Positions 7,618 to 15,979 of a stretch of DNA of 25,674 bases are shown here, one piece after another. The notes under the pieces are model-generated. The model saw nothing but the letters and a program-made list of their open reading frames with translations, searched no databases and was not told the origin of the DNA. Source of the stretch: JBBDSV01 sp040904785 (lineage in GTDB: Bacteria; Actinomycetota; Nitriliruptoria; Nitriliruptorales; Nitriliruptoraceae); contig JBBDSV010000069.1 in NCBI GenBank assembly GCA_040904785.1, positions 1 through 25,674 on the forward strand, in the 5' to 3' direction. Both the position numbers and the translations under genes were made by a program. Numbering within the stretch: the stretch's first letter is position 1; each line of letters opens with the position of its first letter.

Positions 7618-8244
7618 ATGACGGCAGACGAGATGGTGCGCGACCTCGACGACCGCATCCGTTCGATACCCGCCGTCGTGCGCGAGTGGGGCGCGGCGAA
7701 CCGGAACATGCCCAGCATCATGTCCGGTGTGCAGGAGACGGCGGGTGCGGCGAAGCAGCAGGTCGCCGACGCGCGCGATGACGTACGCGCGCAGATCGCC
7801 GAGTGGGAAGAGCCTGCTCGCCGCGCGGGCGTGGGTGCGCTGCGTGCCGCGCAGGCGGCGTTGTCCGTGTTCGTCGCGCTTCCCGCACTCATCGTCCGCG
7901 CGCTGGGCATCGCCCGCGAGGTCATCGACCGTGTCGACGACGTCGCCGCTCGCAGTCACGCCGCGGCAGAGCGCACACGCGAGATCGTCCACCGGATCGA
8001 GCCGTCCGAACGCGAGCGACGGCGACGGAAGCTGACCAACCTCGGATGGGTCGCGGTCGGGTTCGGTGCGGGACTGACCGCCGGCATCGCCGTGGAACGA
8101 TGGCGTGCCGCGGCCGATTCCGGCGACGACGGGCAGACGCTGGAACAACATTCCGAGCAGGTGTCACGTCGGGACGAGGTCACCGCCGACGGGCGCCACT
8201 TGACGGTCGCAGAGCCGTCAGCGAGCGTGTCGGAGCGCGACTGA
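7618..8244 (+). CDS. Hypothetical membrane-associated protein
   Basis: 208 residues with no recognised domain. Residues 1-70 are a charged, probably helical region (VQETAGAAKQQVADARDDVRAQI). A hydrophobic segment lies at about 78-97, a second charged helical stretch at about 98-140, and a glycine-rich transmembrane-like segment (WVAVGFGAGLTAGIAVE) at 144-160 ends in a positive WRA. The C-terminal 45 residues are polar and likely disordered. The ATG at 7618 has CAGGAG 8 bases upstream. The overall plan resembles small actinobacterial membrane-stress or phasin-like proteins, but I make no functional claim. It precedes the ATP-grasp gene by 76 bases. Confidence 0.7.
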   Translation: MTADEMVRDLDDRIRSIPAVVREWGAANRNMPSIMSGVQETAGAAKQQVADARDDVRAQIAEWEEPARRAGVGALRAAQAALSVFVALPALIVRALGIAREVIDRVDDVAARSHAAAERTREIVHRIEPSERERRRRKLTNLGWVAVGFGAGLTAGIAVERWRAAADSGDDGQTLEQHSEQVSRRDEVTADGRHLTVAEPSASVSERD

Positions 8245-8320
8245 TGGCGCTTGCACCGTGCTGTCACGCTCGACCCATGTCCGCGACGCGTGCGGAGTGC
8301 CCGCTGATTGGTGCGCGTCG

Positions 8321-9784
8321 GTGACGAGCATTTTCGCCGACTACGACACCGGCGGGTTCTTCGACGAGGTCTTCGAACCCGAGGGACGCGTCCGTCCGCA
8401 CTACGGTCCACTCGTCGAACGCCTGGCGCGACTGGACATTGATGACCTCCGCCGTCGCGAGCGCATCCGAGATCAGTTGTTTCGCACGCAGGGCATCACG
8501 TTCACGGTCTATGGCGACGACGCGGGTGTCGAGCGGACCTTCCCGATGGACCTCATCCCGCGGGTCATTCCCGCCGACGAGTGGGAGCAGATCGAGACAG
8601 GTGTCGCGCAGCGAACAACCGCGCTCAATCGTTTTTTGGACGACTTGTACGTCGGCGAGCAGTCGGCGCTGCACGATGGCATTGTGCCACGCTGGCTTGT
8701 TGAGACCGCTGAGGGTTTCAAGCGCCAAGCCGCCGGAATCGCCGTACCGCATGGCGCGCGCTGTCTCGTCAACGGCGTCGATCTGATTCGCGACGACACC
8801 GGGGCCTATCTGGTGCTCGAGGACAACGCGCGCAATCCGTCGGGCGTGAGCTACGTGCTCGAGAACCGCGCGGCGATGACGAGGGTGCTTCCTGTCGCGT
8901 TCGCCGCCGAACGCGTTCGCCCTGTCGACCATTACGGTCCTGCGCTCCTCCGCGCGTTGCGCACAGTCGCGCCGGCCGCGTCAGGCGAGGATCCCGTCGC
9001 GGTCGTGCTCACGCCCGGCATGTACAACTCGGCGTACTTCGAGCACGTCTTCCTCGCTCGCCAGATGGGCGTGGAACTCGTTGAGGGCCGCGACCTGATC
9101 GTCGACGAGCACGTCGTCTACATGCGCACCACACATGGCCTGCAGCGTGTCGACGTGATCTATCGGCGGATCGACGACGACTTCCTCGACCCCGTCGTGT
9201 TTCGCAGCGACTCGCTGCTCGGCGTTCCCGGTCTGCTCTCGGCGGCACGCGCGGGCAACGTGACGATCGCCAACGCTGTCGGAAACGGGGTAGCCGACGA
9301 CAAGGCGATCTACGCATTCGTGCCGGCACTCATCGAGTACTACCTCGGTGAGACGCCGATTCTGCAGAATGTCCCGACCTACCTGCTGTGGAATTCCGAC
9401 GAGCGCGCGCACGTGCTCGACTCGCTCGATGAAGTCGTCGTCAAGCCCGTTGCGTCCGCGGGTGGCCACGGGATGCTGATGGGTCCTGAGTCCACTGCCG
9501 AAGAGCGTGCCCAGATGGCCGCAGAGATTCAGGCGCGGCCGCGTGACTTCATTGCTCAAGATGTGGTCCGGTTGTCACGGCATCCGACCCTGGTCGACGA
9601 CGGCATTGCGGGCCGTCATGTCGACCTGCGGCCGTTCGCGATCTCGTCGGACAGCGTTGAGGTGATCCCCGGTGGGCTCACGCGTGTCGCGCTGCGTCGT
9701 GATTCGCTGGTCGTCAACTCGTCGCGCGGTGGCGGGTCGAAGGACACCTGGGTGCTGGCGGCGCCCCCGAGCCAGGAGGATTGA
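8321..9784 (+). CDS. Circularly permuted ATP-grasp type 2 protein
   Basis: 487 residues from GTG 8321; a GTG at 8258 would add 21 residues, but relatives begin near FADYDTGGFFDE. The protein carries the characteristic blocks of circularly permuted ATP-grasp enzymes (DUF404/DUF407): NRFLDDLY, a DLIRDDTGAYLVLEDNARNPSGVSY block with acidic metal ligands, VAVVLTPGMYNSAYFEH, GRDL-VDEHVVYMRT, and VVVKPVASAGGHGML for nucleotide contact. ATP-grasp enzymes form acyl-phosphate-activated amide bonds. The stop is one base from the alpha-E gene, and the trio with a transglutaminase-like gene is a recurrent bacterial cluster. The peptide or amino substrate is unknown. Confidence 0.88.
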   Translation: MTSIFADYDTGGFFDEVFEPEGRVRPHYGPLVERLARLDIDDLRRRERIRDQLFRTQGITFTVYGDDAGVERTFPMDLIPRVIPADEWEQIETGVAQRTTALNRFLDDLYVGEQSALHDGIVPRWLVETAEGFKRQAAGIAVPHGARCLVNGVDLIRDDTGAYLVLEDNARNPSGVSYVLENRAAMTRVLPVAFAAERVRPVDHYGPALLRALRTVAPAASGEDPVAVVLTPGMYNSAYFEHVFLARQMGVELVEGRDLIVDEHVVYMRTTHGLQRVDVIYRRIDDDFLDPVVFRSDSLLGVPGLLSAARAGNVTIANAVGNGVADDKAIYAFVPALIEYYLGETPILQNVPTYLLWNSDERAHVLDSLDEVVVKPVASAGGHGMLMGPESTAEERAQMAAEIQARPRDFIAQDVVRLSRHPTLVDDGIAGRHVDLRPFAISSDSVEVIPGGLTRVALRRDSLVVNSSRGGGSKDTWVLAAPPSQED

Positions 9785-9785
9785 C

Positions 9786-10787
9786 ATGCTCGCCCGTGTC
9801 GCCGAAAGCCTGTTCTGGGCCGGACGCTACGTCGAGCGCGCCGAAGGGACCTCCCGTGCGGCCGACGTCGCCTACCACACGCTGCTCGAGTCCCCACCTC
9901 GCGAAATCGAACGCACCTGGGACCGTGTACTCGACGCGCTCTACCTGACCGATGCCTATGGACCCGGCGGGCGCTCGAGTCTCGACGTCCTCACGTTCCT
10001 GGTTGGAGGGGCGAAGAATCCGAGTTCGATCACGACTTCTCTGGTGCGTGCCCGGGAGAACATCCGGTCAGTGCGCGACCACGTGTCGACCGAGCTGTGG
10101 GAAGCAATCAACGACCTCCACCTAACGCTCGCACACCGCGATATCACCGCCGATCTCGCGGATCGTCCCTTCGAACTACTCGGTGTGGTGCGTCGCGGGT
10201 GCACCACGATGTACGGCGCGGCGAGCGACACGATGCCACGCGACGCCGGATGGCGATTCCTTGCGCTCGGTCGCTTGCTTGAACGCGCCGAGATGACCTG
10301 CCGGCTGATCGATGTCGGCTACGGCCAACTCGAAGCGCTCGGCGGTCCGTCGCGGCGGCTGCAGGCGACCGATGAGGTCGTCCGCGGCGCAGATCGCACG
10401 GACTTCCACCAGTGGGTCGCCCTGCTCAAGTCGGCGTCAGCCTTCGAGGCGTACCGCCGCCGATATCGCTCGTCGATGGATCCAGCCGATGTCGTGGAGT
10501 TCCTCGTCCTCGAACGGCAATTGCCGCGGAGTGTCGTGTTCTGTCTCGATGGCGCACTCGAGCAGATCGAAGCGCTCGCGAGCGGGACCGCGACGACCGC
10601 GAGCCGTCAGGTAGGCCGACTTGTTGCATCGTTGAAGTACCGTGACGTCACCGAGTTGTTCGCCGACGACCTCCACGAGGTCCTGCACGAGGTCGAACGC
10701 GACATCGCTCGAGCCGCGGAAGGCATAGCGGACGTGTTCTTCCGCTACCAGCCGACCGGCTCGCTCCACGCGGTCGCGACCACGTGA
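9786..10787 (+). CDS. Alpha-E domain (DUF403) protein
   Basis: 333 residues, starting MLARVAESLFWAGRYVERAEGTSR, the hallmark of alpha-E (DUF403) proteins. The rest is predicted all-helical, with repeated signature pieces: NIRSVRDHVSTELWEAINDLH, FLALGRLLERAEMTCRLID and FLVLERQLPRSVVFCL. The biochemical role of the family is not established; it almost always accompanies the permuted ATP-grasp protein. A perfect AGGAGG site sits 5 bases before the ATG, which decides this start over an open upstream frame. Confidence 0.92.
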   Translation: MLARVAESLFWAGRYVERAEGTSRAADVAYHTLLESPPREIERTWDRVLDALYLTDAYGPGGRSSLDVLTFLVGGAKNPSSITTSLVRARENIRSVRDHVSTELWEAINDLHLTLAHRDITADLADRPFELLGVVRRGCTTMYGAASDTMPRDAGWRFLALGRLLERAEMTCRLIDVGYGQLEALGGPSRRLQATDEVVRGADRTDFHQWVALLKSASAFEAYRRRYRSSMDPADVVEFLVLERQLPRSVVFCLDGALEQIEALASGTATTASRQVGRLVASLKYRDVTELFADDLHEVLHEVERDIARAAEGIADVFFRYQPTGSLHAVATT

Positions 10788-10815
10788 CCACCGCGTTTCG
10801 AAAGGCCATCGGCTG

Positions 10816-11757
10816 ATGCGGCTCGACATCCGACATGTGACACGGTTCGACTACTCGTCGGCCGTCTGGGAGTCACAGAACGAGCTGCGCGCCTGTCCGG
10901 TGACCGATGAGCGTCAGCAGCTTCTGTACTACGACGTGGTGACGACCCCGACAGCGCGCACCGCAAGCTACATCGACTATTGGGGGACACGGGTCGACTC
11001 GTTCGGGATCCGCGAGCCCCACACGGCGCTCGAGGTGGTCGCGGCATCACACGTCGAAACTCGCCCGGTGGAGACCGCATTGCCGCACACGCCTGTCGAC
11101 GCGCTGGCCGACCCCGCGTTCTGCGACGCGCACTACACGTTTCTGCAGCCCTCGCCCCACGTCGCATTCGGTGGGTTGGTCCGCGACGCGGCACGTGACT
11201 CCACCGCATCCGCCGCCGACGTGGCAACGCTCGTCGAGTCGATCCATCAGCGCGTCGGCATGCTCGACTACCGGCCGGGCTCGACCGAGATCGGCGTGTC
11301 GGTCGATGCGGTGCTGGCGAGCGGCTCGGGCGTCTGCCAGGACTTCGCGCACGTCGCGATCGCGATGTACCGGTCCGTGGGCGTGCCGGCTCGCTATGTC
11401 TCCGGGTACTTCTTCGCGGGTGACGATTCAACCGGAGAGGACGTCGCTTCGGACGAAGTCGAGGTCGCGACACACGCGTGGGTCGAAGTCGCCCTTCCGG
11501 GCATCGGGTGGTACGCCCTCGACCCCACGAATGACCAGGTTGTCGACGAACGACATGTAACCGTCGGTCGCGGAAGGGACTACGACGACGTCGCGCCGAT
11601 GCGTGGGGTCTTCAGTGGCCCCGCGCAGCACACGCTGCAGGTCGTGGTGACGATGCGGCGATTCAGCCACGATTCCACGCATCGGGCCCTTCACGACCGT
11701 CCGTCGGCCGATGGTGCCGGGTCACACGCCTGGCCGGGGCCGTTCGCCACGCGCTGA
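10816..11757 (+). CDS. Transglutaminase-like cysteine protease family protein
   Basis: 313 residues. An N-terminal beta-rich domain (LDIRHVTRFDYSSAV) typical of bacterial transglutaminase-like proteins precedes the catalytic core. The triad is visible: Cys174 in GSGVCQDFAHVAIAMYRSVGVPARYVSGY, His220 in THAWVEV, and Asp236 in WYALDPTND. Such proteins are thiol hydrolases or amide-bond rearranging enzymes. No signal peptide is seen, so it is probably cytoplasmic. It follows the alpha-E gene by 28 bases and completes the ATP-grasp/alpha-E/transglutaminase set. One hypothesis is that it cleaves or trims the product made by the ATP-grasp partner. Confidence 0.9.
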   Translation: MRLDIRHVTRFDYSSAVWESQNELRACPVTDERQQLLYYDVVTTPTARTASYIDYWGTRVDSFGIREPHTALEVVAASHVETRPVETALPHTPVDALADPAFCDAHYTFLQPSPHVAFGGLVRDAARDSTASAADVATLVESIHQRVGMLDYRPGSTEIGVSVDAVLASGSGVCQDFAHVAIAMYRSVGVPARYVSGYFFAGDDSTGEDVASDEVEVATHAWVEVALPGIGWYALDPTNDQVVDERHVTVGRGRDYDDVAPMRGVFSGPAQHTLQVVVTMRRFSHDSTHRALHDRPSADGAGSHAWPGPFATR

Positions 11758-11758
11758 A

Positions 11759-11787
11759 TTGCGTCGGGGGACCGGACTTCGTACTAT
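11759..11787 (+). promoter_or_regulatory. Predicted sigma-70-type promoter of the suf operon
   Basis: TTGCGT (11759-11764) and TACTAT (11782-11787) are separated by exactly 17 bases, close to consensus -35 and -10 elements. Transcription would begin around 11794, inside the palindrome described separately, and about 80 bases before the chosen sufR start. The -35 starts one base after the upstream transglutaminase stop codon. Confidence 0.6.
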
Positions 11788-11805
11788 CGAAACATCGATG
11801 TTGCG
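11788..11805. promoter_or_regulatory. Predicted SufR operator (AAC-N6-GTT palindrome)
   Basis: The 18-base near-palindrome CGAAACATCGATGTTGCG has a perfect 12-base core (11791-11802) and one mismatched pair outside it. The stretch 11790-11803 reads AAAC-N6-GTTG, one mismatch from the CAAC-N6-GTTG operator reported for cyanobacterial SufR (from memory). It begins directly after the -10 element, so a bound repressor would cover the transcription start. The downstream gene is sufR itself, consistent with autorepression of the operon. Confidence 0.6.
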
Positions 11806-11872
11806 TAATTCCGTGCACCGACAGAAGGCTGCACGCAGCGTCGAGGCGGCAGACGGACGGGACGAGCCCGAC

Positions 11873-12655
11873 ATGACCATCGCAGAGGCGACCGATCGCG
11901 TCGCGACGCCTGCGCCGTCGTTGACGGCGCTCTTGGGCGACGCGCGTGCGGCGGTCGTTGATCTGTTGCGCGACCAACCGGACCAGTCGGCGACCGAGCT
12001 GGCAGAGTCACTGGGTATTTCGGCCGTCGCGACGCGCCGGCACCTGGCCGTGCTCGAGGGTGATGGCTTCGTGTCGGCTCGGACGGTCAAGCAGACACGA
12101 GGTCGTCCTGCGGCGCGCTACCGCGTGACGGAGGCGGCAAACCGCCTCCTGCCGCATCGCTACGATGCGTTCGCCAACGAGCTCGTCGAGTTCCTGGTCG
12201 CGCGGTATGGCACCGGCGTGCTTCGCGATTTCCTGCAGTGGCGGATGTCGCGCGAGACGGCAGATCTGCGCGGTGCAGTGACAGCGGACGAACTGCCCGA
12301 TCGCCTCGAGCAACTCGCGGCCGCGCTGTCGCACGCGGGGTTCGACGCGACCGTCGACCGGCACGATGACCGGTTCACGCTCGTACAGCACCACTGTGCG
12401 ATCGAGGACGTCGCGCGCCAGCACCCCGAGGTCTGCGCGTTCGAGGCGGCGAGTTTTTCGCAGGTCCTCGGTCAGGACGTGACGCTCTCCCGTCGGGAGA
12501 CGCTCGCGAACGGCGGCGCGGTGTGTGTATGCACCGTGGCGCCACGCGACACGGCCAACTCCACGATCAGCGGACGAACGACCACGCACGAGCGGTCTGA
12601 CGAACGACCGCGCCATCAAGCAGCAGACACCACGAGACGAGGAGTCAAGCGGTGA
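11873..12655 (+). CDS. sufR: SufR-type iron-sulfur cluster transcriptional repressor
   Basis: 260 residues. A winged helix-turn-helix lies at about residues 22-85 (DLLRDQPDQSATELAESLGISAVATRRHLAVLEGDGFV, then RGRPAARYRVT for the wing). The C-terminal half carries Cys175 and Cys188 (HHC-x12-C), plus Cys218 and Cys220, consistent with the Fe-S ligands of SufR regulators. The holo-protein normally represses the suf operon when Fe-S clusters are sufficient. I chose ATG 11873 because the upstream ATG (11798) lies inside the predicted operator and near the transcription start; the RBS is weak. The end overlaps sufB by 4 bases (GTGA). The basic, disordered C-terminal tail of about 30 residues is unusual. 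Confidence 0.85.
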   Translation: MTIAEATDRVATPAPSLTALLGDARAAVVDLLRDQPDQSATELAESLGISAVATRRHLAVLEGDGFVSARTVKQTRGRPAARYRVTEAANRLLPHRYDAFANELVEFLVARYGTGVLRDFLQWRMSRETADLRGAVTADELPDRLEQLAAALSHAGFDATVDRHDDRFTLVQHHCAIEDVARQHPEVCAFEAASFSQVLGQDVTLSRRETLANGGAVCVCTVAPRDTANSTISGRTTTHERSDERPRHQAADTTRRGVKR

Positions 12656-14103
12656 GCCAGACCGAGATCGAACTTCCGGTGAGCGAAGCACGCGAGCGGC
12701 AGAACGCCGTCGCCGACGAACTCAGTGACTACAAGTTCGGGTGGGCCGACCGCGACGACGAATACGCATTCACCGTTGATCGCGGCCTGACCGCCGAGAC
12801 GGTCGCGGCGATCAGCGAGCGTAAGAACGAGCCCGCATGGATGCGTGATCTTCGTCTGCGTGCCTACGACGCGTTCACCCGTCGGCCCATGCCGAACTGG
12901 GGTGCGGACCTCACGGGCATCGACTTCGACAACATCTTCTACTACGTCGAAGCGTCCGAGAAGCAGGCCGAGTCGTGGGATGATCTGCCGCCCGAGATCC
13001 TGGAGACCTACGAGAAGCTCGGGATTCCGCAAGCGGAGCGCGAGCGCCTGATCGCTGGTGTCGCGGCGCAGTACGAGAGCACGGTCCTGTACCACAAGGT
13101 TCGTGAGGACCTCGAAGCCGAGGGTGTGATCTTCCTCGACACCGACACCGCGTTGCACGAGCACGAGGATCTGTTCCGTGCGCATTTCGCGACCGTGATC
13201 CCGCCGAACGACAACAAGTTCGCCGCGCTCAACACGTCGGTGTGGTCGGGCGGCTCGTTCATCTGGATCCCCGAGGGGGTCAAGGTCGACATCCCGTTGC
13301 AGGCCTACTTCCGGATCAACAAGCAGAACATGGGCCAGTTCGAGCGCACACTCATCATCGCCGAGCCGGGCTCGTACGTGCACTACGTCGAAGGCTGCAC
13401 CGCCCCGATCTACTCTTCCGACTCGCTCCACTCGGCCGTTGTCGAGATCATCGTCAAGGAGGGAGCGCGCGTTCGCTACACGACCATTCAGAACTGGTCG
13501 AACAACGTCTACAACCTCGTCACCAAGCGTGCGGTTGCCGAACGTGACGCCACGATGGAATGGATCGACGGCAACATCGGGTCGAAGGTCACGATGAAGT
13601 ACCCCGCGGTGTGGCTGACGGGCGAAGGCGCCAAGGGTGAGGTCCTGTCGGTGGCGTACGCCAACGACGGTCAGCACCAGGATGCCGGCGCCAAGATGGT
13701 GCACGCTGCGCCGTACACGACGTCGAACATTCTCTCGAAGTCGATCTCGAAGGGAACGGGGCGAACGAGCTACCGCGGCCTCGTGCAGATCAATGAGGGT
13801 GCGCACCACGCGCGGGCCGCAGTCAAGTGCGATGCGCTGATGCTCGACGACACCTCGCGAACCGACACCTACCCCTACATGGAGATCGAGCAGGAGGACG
13901 CCACGATCGAGCACGAAGCGACCGTGTCGAAGCTCTCCGAGGACCAGCTGTTCTACATGCAGGCCCGTGGCATCAACGAGGACGAAGCGACGGCGATGAT
14001 CGTCCGCGGCTTCATCGAACCGATCGCGCGTGAGCTGCCCATGGAGTACTCGGTCGAACTCAACCGCCTGATCGCGCTCGAAATGGAAGGTGCGATCGGC
14101 TGA
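12652..14103 (+). CDS. sufB: Fe-S cluster assembly scaffold SufB
   Basis: 483 residues, standard SufB length. It has the N-terminal YKFGWADRDDEYAFTVDRGLTAETVAAISERKNEPAWMRDLRLRAY, the NMGQFERTLIIAEPGSYVHYVEGCTAP block, and VKCDALMLDD with Cys393 matching the conserved assembly-site cysteine. The C-terminal helical domain (YMQARGINEDEATAMIVRGFIEPIARELP) contacts SufC. SufB with SufD and SufC forms the cytoplasmic SufBC2D complex on which clusters are built. The GTG start has GAGGAG upstream and overlaps the sufR stop, giving translational coupling. Confidence 0.97.
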   Translation: MSQTEIELPVSEARERQNAVADELSDYKFGWADRDDEYAFTVDRGLTAETVAAISERKNEPAWMRDLRLRAYDAFTRRPMPNWGADLTGIDFDNIFYYVEASEKQAESWDDLPPEILETYEKLGIPQAERERLIAGVAAQYESTVLYHKVREDLEAEGVIFLDTDTALHEHEDLFRAHFATVIPPNDNKFAALNTSVWSGGSFIWIPEGVKVDIPLQAYFRINKQNMGQFERTLIIAEPGSYVHYVEGCTAPIYSSDSLHSAVVEIIVKEGARVRYTTIQNWSNNVYNLVTKRAVAERDATMEWIDGNIGSKVTMKYPAVWLTGEGAKGEVLSVAYANDGQHQDAGAKMVHAAPYTTSNILSKSISKGTGRTSYRGLVQINEGAHHARAAVKCDALMLDDTSRTDTYPYMEIEQEDATIEHEATVSKLSEDQLFYMQARGINEDEATAMIVRGFIEPIARELPMEYSVELNRLIALEMEGAIG

Positions 14104-14174
14104 TCGTCGACCGCACGTCCGCTGCGTCGACGCGGGCGCGCCGCGTTCAACGCCCCTGTTTGTTCCCCTTGGCC

Positions 14175-15575
14175 GTGACGACACTGACGAGTACTGCCGT
14201 GAATCTGGATGCTGTGACAGAAGGCGCCCTGACGGCGCTGAGCGAAGCCGCCGACGAACCGACATGGCTGCGTGACCGCAGGCTGGTCGCCTTCAAGCGG
14301 TACGTCGACCAGGCGTGGCCAGACAGCCGCATGGACGAATTCTGGCGGTCGACACCGTTCGACCAGCGGTTCTCCGTCGACCGCGACATCGTGACCGGAT
14401 CGCCGTCCGTCGTCGACGTGCCCCCGTCGATCGCCGCGGGTCTCGACCGCAGCTGCGCGCAGATCCGCATCGTCGATGGCGCGGTGACCGAGATCACCGT
14501 TCCCGAGGAATTCGCGGCAGCCGGCGTCGTGATCGAATCGTTGTCGGCCGCCGCGCGGACACACCGCGAACTCGTCGAACAGCACCTGGGCGGACTCACG
14601 ACGACGGATCCTGCATCGACCGGGGCGAATGACGATCGAACGATCACCGTCAACGACGCGGCGTGGACCGCCGGAGTGTTTGTGCACGTCCCGGCCGAGG
14701 TCGAAATCGAAACGCCCATCGTCGTTCACCAGCATGTCTCCGTGGCGGGGGCGCACCTTCCTCGTATTCTCGCTGTCGTCGACCATCACGCGAAGGCGAC
14801 GTTCTATCTCGAGCACACCTCCGCCGAGCAGGTTGACGCGCTCGTCGACGAGGTCGTCGAGATCATCGCCGGCGACGCCAGCGAGGTGAAGCTGGCATCT
14901 CTGCAGTCGTGGTCGAACAGCGTCCAGCACCTTGCGCTGCAGAAGATTGCCGCGCATCGCGATGCGACGGTGCGCACGCTGGCGGTGACGACCGGTGGCG
15001 CGACCGTTCGGCTGCGCCCTGAGTGCGACCTGGTCGGTCCGGGCGCAAGTGTCCGTCCGCTCGGCATCTACTTCGCCGACGAGGGCCAGTGGTTCGATCT
15101 GCAGCCCTACGTTCGGCACATCGCGCCTCACGCGACGTCTGACGTGCTGTTCAAGGGGGCGCTCCAAGGGCACAGTCGCACGGTGTTCCGTGGCAACATC
15201 TTCGTCCATCGCGACGCCGTCGGTACGGCCACGGACGAGAACAACCGCAGCCTGATCCTCACGGAGGGCGCGCGCGCTGACGCGACACCGTTCCTCGAGA
15301 TCGAGTGCGCGGACATCACTGCTGGCCATGGCTCGGCGACCGGGCAAATCGACGCGTTGCAGCTCTACTACCTGCAGGCGCGCGGCATCGCGCGGGACGA
15401 CGCCCTGCGACTCATCGTGTTCGGATTCTTCCGTGAAGTGCTCGCTGAACTCGCTCTTCCCGGCATCGAGGAGTCGGCGATGCAGGCGATCGAGGCGCGC
15501 GTCGAAGCTGCCGACCTGTCGCAGGTACAGATCAACGATGCGGCACTGCGCGACCTGGGCAGTGAGGACGCGTGA
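14175..15575 (+). CDS. sufD: Fe-S cluster assembly protein SufD
   Basis: 466 residues from GTG 14175; TTG 14160 and GTG 14199 are alternatives, and none has a strong ribosome-binding site. The beta-helix core and C-terminal domain parallel SufB: VKLASLQSWSNSVQHLALQK, GIYFADEGQWFDLQPYVRHIAPHATSDVLFKGALQGHSRTVFRG, NRSLILTEGARADATPFLEIECADI. His385 in AGHGSATGQID matches the conserved SufD histidine at the SufB-SufD interface. The partner is SufB in SufBC2D. A 71-base gap after sufB can form a bulged hairpin. Its stop overlaps the Rieske ATG by one base. Confidence 0.95.
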   Translation: MTTLTSTAVNLDAVTEGALTALSEAADEPTWLRDRRLVAFKRYVDQAWPDSRMDEFWRSTPFDQRFSVDRDIVTGSPSVVDVPPSIAAGLDRSCAQIRIVDGAVTEITVPEEFAAAGVVIESLSAAARTHRELVEQHLGGLTTTDPASTGANDDRTITVNDAAWTAGVFVHVPAEVEIETPIVVHQHVSVAGAHLPRILAVVDHHAKATFYLEHTSAEQVDALVDEVVEIIAGDASEVKLASLQSWSNSVQHLALQKIAAHRDATVRTLAVTTGGATVRLRPECDLVGPGASVRPLGIYFADEGQWFDLQPYVRHIAPHATSDVLFKGALQGHSRTVFRGNIFVHRDAVGTATDENNRSLILTEGARADATPFLEIECADITAGHGSATGQIDALQLYYLQARGIARDDALRLIVFGFFREVLAELALPGIEESAMQAIEARVEAADLSQVQINDAALRDLGSEDA

Positions 15576-15916
15576 TGGCGGGCGTCGCGAAGCTCCATGA
15601 CCTCGCCGAGGCGACGCCGGTTCGCGTCGACGTCGATGGGGTGCCGGTGTGTCTCGTGCGGATCGGCGATGACGTCAAGGCCGTGCATGACACGTGCACC
15701 CATCAGCAGTGGTCGTTGGCTGACGGCATGGTGTGGGGCAACGGGATCGAATGCTCGCTGCACGGTTCGACCTTCGATCTCGACTCGGGCGCGCCGTCAT
15801 CGTTGCCGGCGATGCGTCCAGTGCCGACATTCGCGGTCACGATTGATGGAGACGACGTCCACGTCGATGTCGCCCGCGCGCTCAACGACGCTCCCTACCC
15901 CCGACACGACTCGTAA
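15575..15916 (+). CDS. Rieske-type [2Fe-2S] ferredoxin in the suf operon
   Basis: 113 residues forming one Rieske domain. The cluster ligands are visible: C41-T-H43 in DTCTHQQWSLADG and C60-x2-H63 in ECSLHGSTFD, with the spacing of non-haem oxygenase ferredoxins (BphF/NdoA type). There is no signal peptide or membrane anchor, so it is soluble and cytoplasmic. Its position between sufD and sufC is, as I recall, conserved in many actinobacterial SUF operons, where it may supply electrons to assembly or act as an early cluster recipient; neither role is demonstrated. ATG 15575 overlaps the sufD stop (TGATG) and is preceded by GAGG; GTG 15572 is a second possible start. Confidence 0.93.
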   Translation: MAGVAKLHDLAEATPVRVDVDGVPVCLVRIGDDVKAVHDTCTHQQWSLADGMVWGNGIECSLHGSTFDLDSGAPSSLPAMRPVPTFAVTIDGDDVHVDVARALNDAPYPRHDS

Positions 15917-15917
15917 G

Positions 15918-15935
15918 GCGACGCGTCCGCGTCGC
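15918..15935 (+). other. Intercistronic hairpin before sufC
   Basis: 7-bp arms GCGACGC and GCGTCGC close a GTCC loop, starting two bases after the Rieske stop codon and 44 bases before sufC. There is no T tract, so this is more likely an mRNA-stabilising or attenuating structure than a full terminator. Confidence 0.5.
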
Positions 15936-15979
15936 GTGTACCAACCTGAACCTCCAACACCCGAACGAGAGATCGCATC

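Noticed and set aside
11798..11872. Upstream in-frame ATG start for sufR
   Set aside because: It would lie inside the predicted operator and about 4 bases from the predicted transcription start, and the added residues show no HTH homology.
12616..14265. 549-codon open frame on the - strand
   Set aside because: It lies fully antisense to sufB. The translation is Arg/Val/Asp-rich without domains, and long antisense frames are expected in such GC-rich DNA.
13953..15347. 464-codon open frame on the - strand
   Set aside because: Antisense shadow of sufD and the end of sufB, with low-complexity composition and no recognisable motifs.
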